From Spirochaetaceae bacterium (GTDB lineage: Bacteria > Spirochaetota > Spirochaetia > Spirochaetales_E > Spirochaetaceae_B), in contig QKJO01000066.1 of assembly GCA_003249275.1 (NCBI GenBank), positions 1 to 6,391 of the forward strand: DNA of 6,391 nucleotides, given 5' to 3'. The position numbers and the translations under genes were made by a program. Of this stretch, positions 6,135 through 6,391 are shown one piece after another. The notes beneath the pieces are model-generated. The model was not told where the DNA came from and made no database searches. It worked only from the letters and a program-made list of their open reading frames with translations. Every line of letters starts with the position of its first letter. Position 1 is the stretch's first letter.

Positions 6135-6184
6135 AATTTTCCCCATTCTAGAACGTTCGTCCCTTTTTGTAAAAGGGGAAAATT
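6135..6184. repeat. 10-bp perfect inverted repeat with a nested hairpin
   Basis: AATTTTCCCC (6135-6144) and GGGGAAAATT (6175-6184) are perfect inverted copies 30 nt apart. Inside, CCCTTTT (6161-6167) and AAAAGGG (6171-6177) form a 7-bp hairpin with a 3-nt loop that shares bases with the outer right arm. The two foldings are mutually exclusive. The unit encloses the predicted promoter. Confidence 0.5.
6145..6173 (-). promoter_or_regulatory. Predicted sigma-70 promoter of the CD3324-like transcript
   Basis: On the minus strand TTTACA (6173-6168) and TAGAAT (6150-6145), each one mismatch from consensus, are separated by the ideal 17 bp. The start would fall near 6138, upstream of the 16-codon ORF and the regulator. 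The spacer contains the 8-bp palindrome GAACGTTC (6151-6158), well placed for a repressor or autoregulator. Confidence 0.6.
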
Positions 6185-6199
6185 CCCTTCTAAACATTC

Positions 6200-6240
6200 T
6201 TTCCCTGTTTTTCTGCCCTGAAAGACGGTGAAACGGGAAA
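6200..6240. repeat. Bulged 10-bp inverted repeat
   Basis: TTTCCC-t-GTTT (6200-6210) pairs with AAACGGGAAA (6231-6240), with one bulged T (6206) and a 20-nt loop. No function is recognised; it lies upstream of the CD3324-like promoter. Confidence 0.4.
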
Positions 6241-6260
6241 AATCAGTTCCAGCTGAACTG
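6238..6260 (-). terminator. Weak candidate intrinsic terminator
   Basis: On the minus strand CAGTTC (6260-6255), 5-nt loop, GAACTG (6249-6244) is followed by A and five T (6242-6238). The stem is short and only half GC. It could stop readthrough into the CD3324-like promoter from a gene beyond the right edge, but none is seen. Confidence 0.3.
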
Positions 6261-6329
6261 TCCCTTTGCAGAAAAGACACGTAAGTCTACTATTGAGAAA
6301 GTTCAAGACTGTTCCGGCGAGGGAGCAGG

Positions 6330-6338
6330 AAGGAGGTG
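6330..6338 (+). promoter_or_regulatory. Very strong ribosome binding site at the right edge
   Basis: AAGGAGGTG closely matches the 16S anti-Shine-Dalgarno complement. AGGAGG ends 6 nt before ATG 6343. It is the best ribosome site in the window, yet the ORF it serves stops after 11 codons. Confidence 0.6.
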
Positions 6339-6342
6339 TTGT

Positions 6343-6378
6343 ATGATTGTGACGCCAGCGGGGTGTCATCGCCCCTGA
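6343..6378 (+). CDS. Possible 11-codon leader ORF, or start of an interrupted gene
   Basis: ATG 6343 reads M-I-V-T-P-A-G-C-H-R-P and stops at TGA 6376-6378. A near-perfect Shine-Dalgarno precedes it, and a weak promoter-like pair (TTGCAG 6266-6271, 16 bp, TACTAT 6288-6293) lies upstream. The hairpin GGGGTG / CGCCCC (6360-6375, TCAT loop) occupies its second half. It may be a leader peptide. It may also be the first codons of a gene disrupted by an inserted element, or coincidence in the 5' end of a structured RNA. Confidence 0.3.
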   Translation: MIVTPAGCHRP

Positions 6379-6391
6379 ATCGGACAAATCC

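Larger units (their letters stand above)
6006..6391. other. Intergenic regulatory stretch without a recognised long gene
   Basis: About 385 bp with no convincing long coding region. It contains a minus-strand promoter, a 16-codon upstream ORF and a dyad before the CD3324-like gene. Several A/T- and G/C-run inverted repeats lie at 6135-6260, and a strong ribosome site with an 11-codon ORF is at the right edge. The individual elements are listed separately. Confidence 0.6.

Noticed and set aside
6132..6137. Perfect TATAAT on the plus strand
   Set aside because: No acceptable -35 lies 16-18 bp upstream, and the site falls within the start region of the better minus-strand promoter.
6190..6387. 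65-residue minus-strand frame at the right edge
   Set aside because: It starts with TTG with no visible ribosome site inside the window, its residues have no domain character, and it covers the inverted-repeat region.
6006..6391. CRISPR array, tRNA, or a known riboswitch in the right-hand intergenic region
   Set aside because: No regularly spaced identical repeats, no cloverleaf, and no conserved riboswitch core that I could recognise.

Overview
The window looks like a free-living spirochaete, perhaps a Spirochaeta-type marine or anaerobic lineage. This is an inference from four things: a complete polyamine ABC transporter whose binding protein is a lipoprotein with a relaxed lipobox (F-L-S-C), a 7TMR-DISM membrane sensor, a CD3324-type small regulator, and roughly balanced base composition. 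No rRNA, tRNA or taxon-specific marker confirms it.

Layout. Minus strand 4581 down to 697 is a tightly packed potABCD operon: ATPase, two permeases, and substrate-binding lipoprotein. Every junction is a 4-nt stop/start overlap, so translation is probably coupled. potA and potB begin with TTG, potC and potD with ATG. A good sigma-70 promoter (TTGACT, 16 bp, TACAAT) lies about 125 bp upstream of potA. About 65 bp after potD, on the same strand, begins a 7TMR-DISM sensor that runs off the left edge (at least 210 residues). Its start codon lies inside a long inverted repeat whose loop holds a perfect TATAAT.

Divergent from potA, on the plus strand at 4746-5672, is an AEC-family (auxin efflux carrier-like) permease. 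Convergent with it, on the minus strand at 5718-5990, is a small CD3324/Mor-like helix-turn-helix regulator. The two are separated by an intrinsic terminator whose U-tract faces the regulator.

The right-hand 385 bp (6006-6391) holds no convincing long gene but much signal: a near-consensus minus-strand promoter with a palindrome in its spacer, a 16-codon upstream ORF with a strong ribosome binding site ahead of the regulator, several nested inverted repeats, and at the right edge a very strong ribosome binding site followed by an 11-codon ORF and a GC-rich hairpin. That edge could be a leader peptide or the 5' end of a structured element such as a group II intron; the window ends too early to decide.

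Together: polyamine import is well supported by ABC-family motifs, but the binding pocket of the PotD homologue differs from E. coli PotD at several ligand-contact positions, so its substrate may not be spermidine. No wholly new multi-gene system is evident. The most original signals are the sensor-gene start hairpin and the regulatory DNA to the right of the CD3324-like gene.
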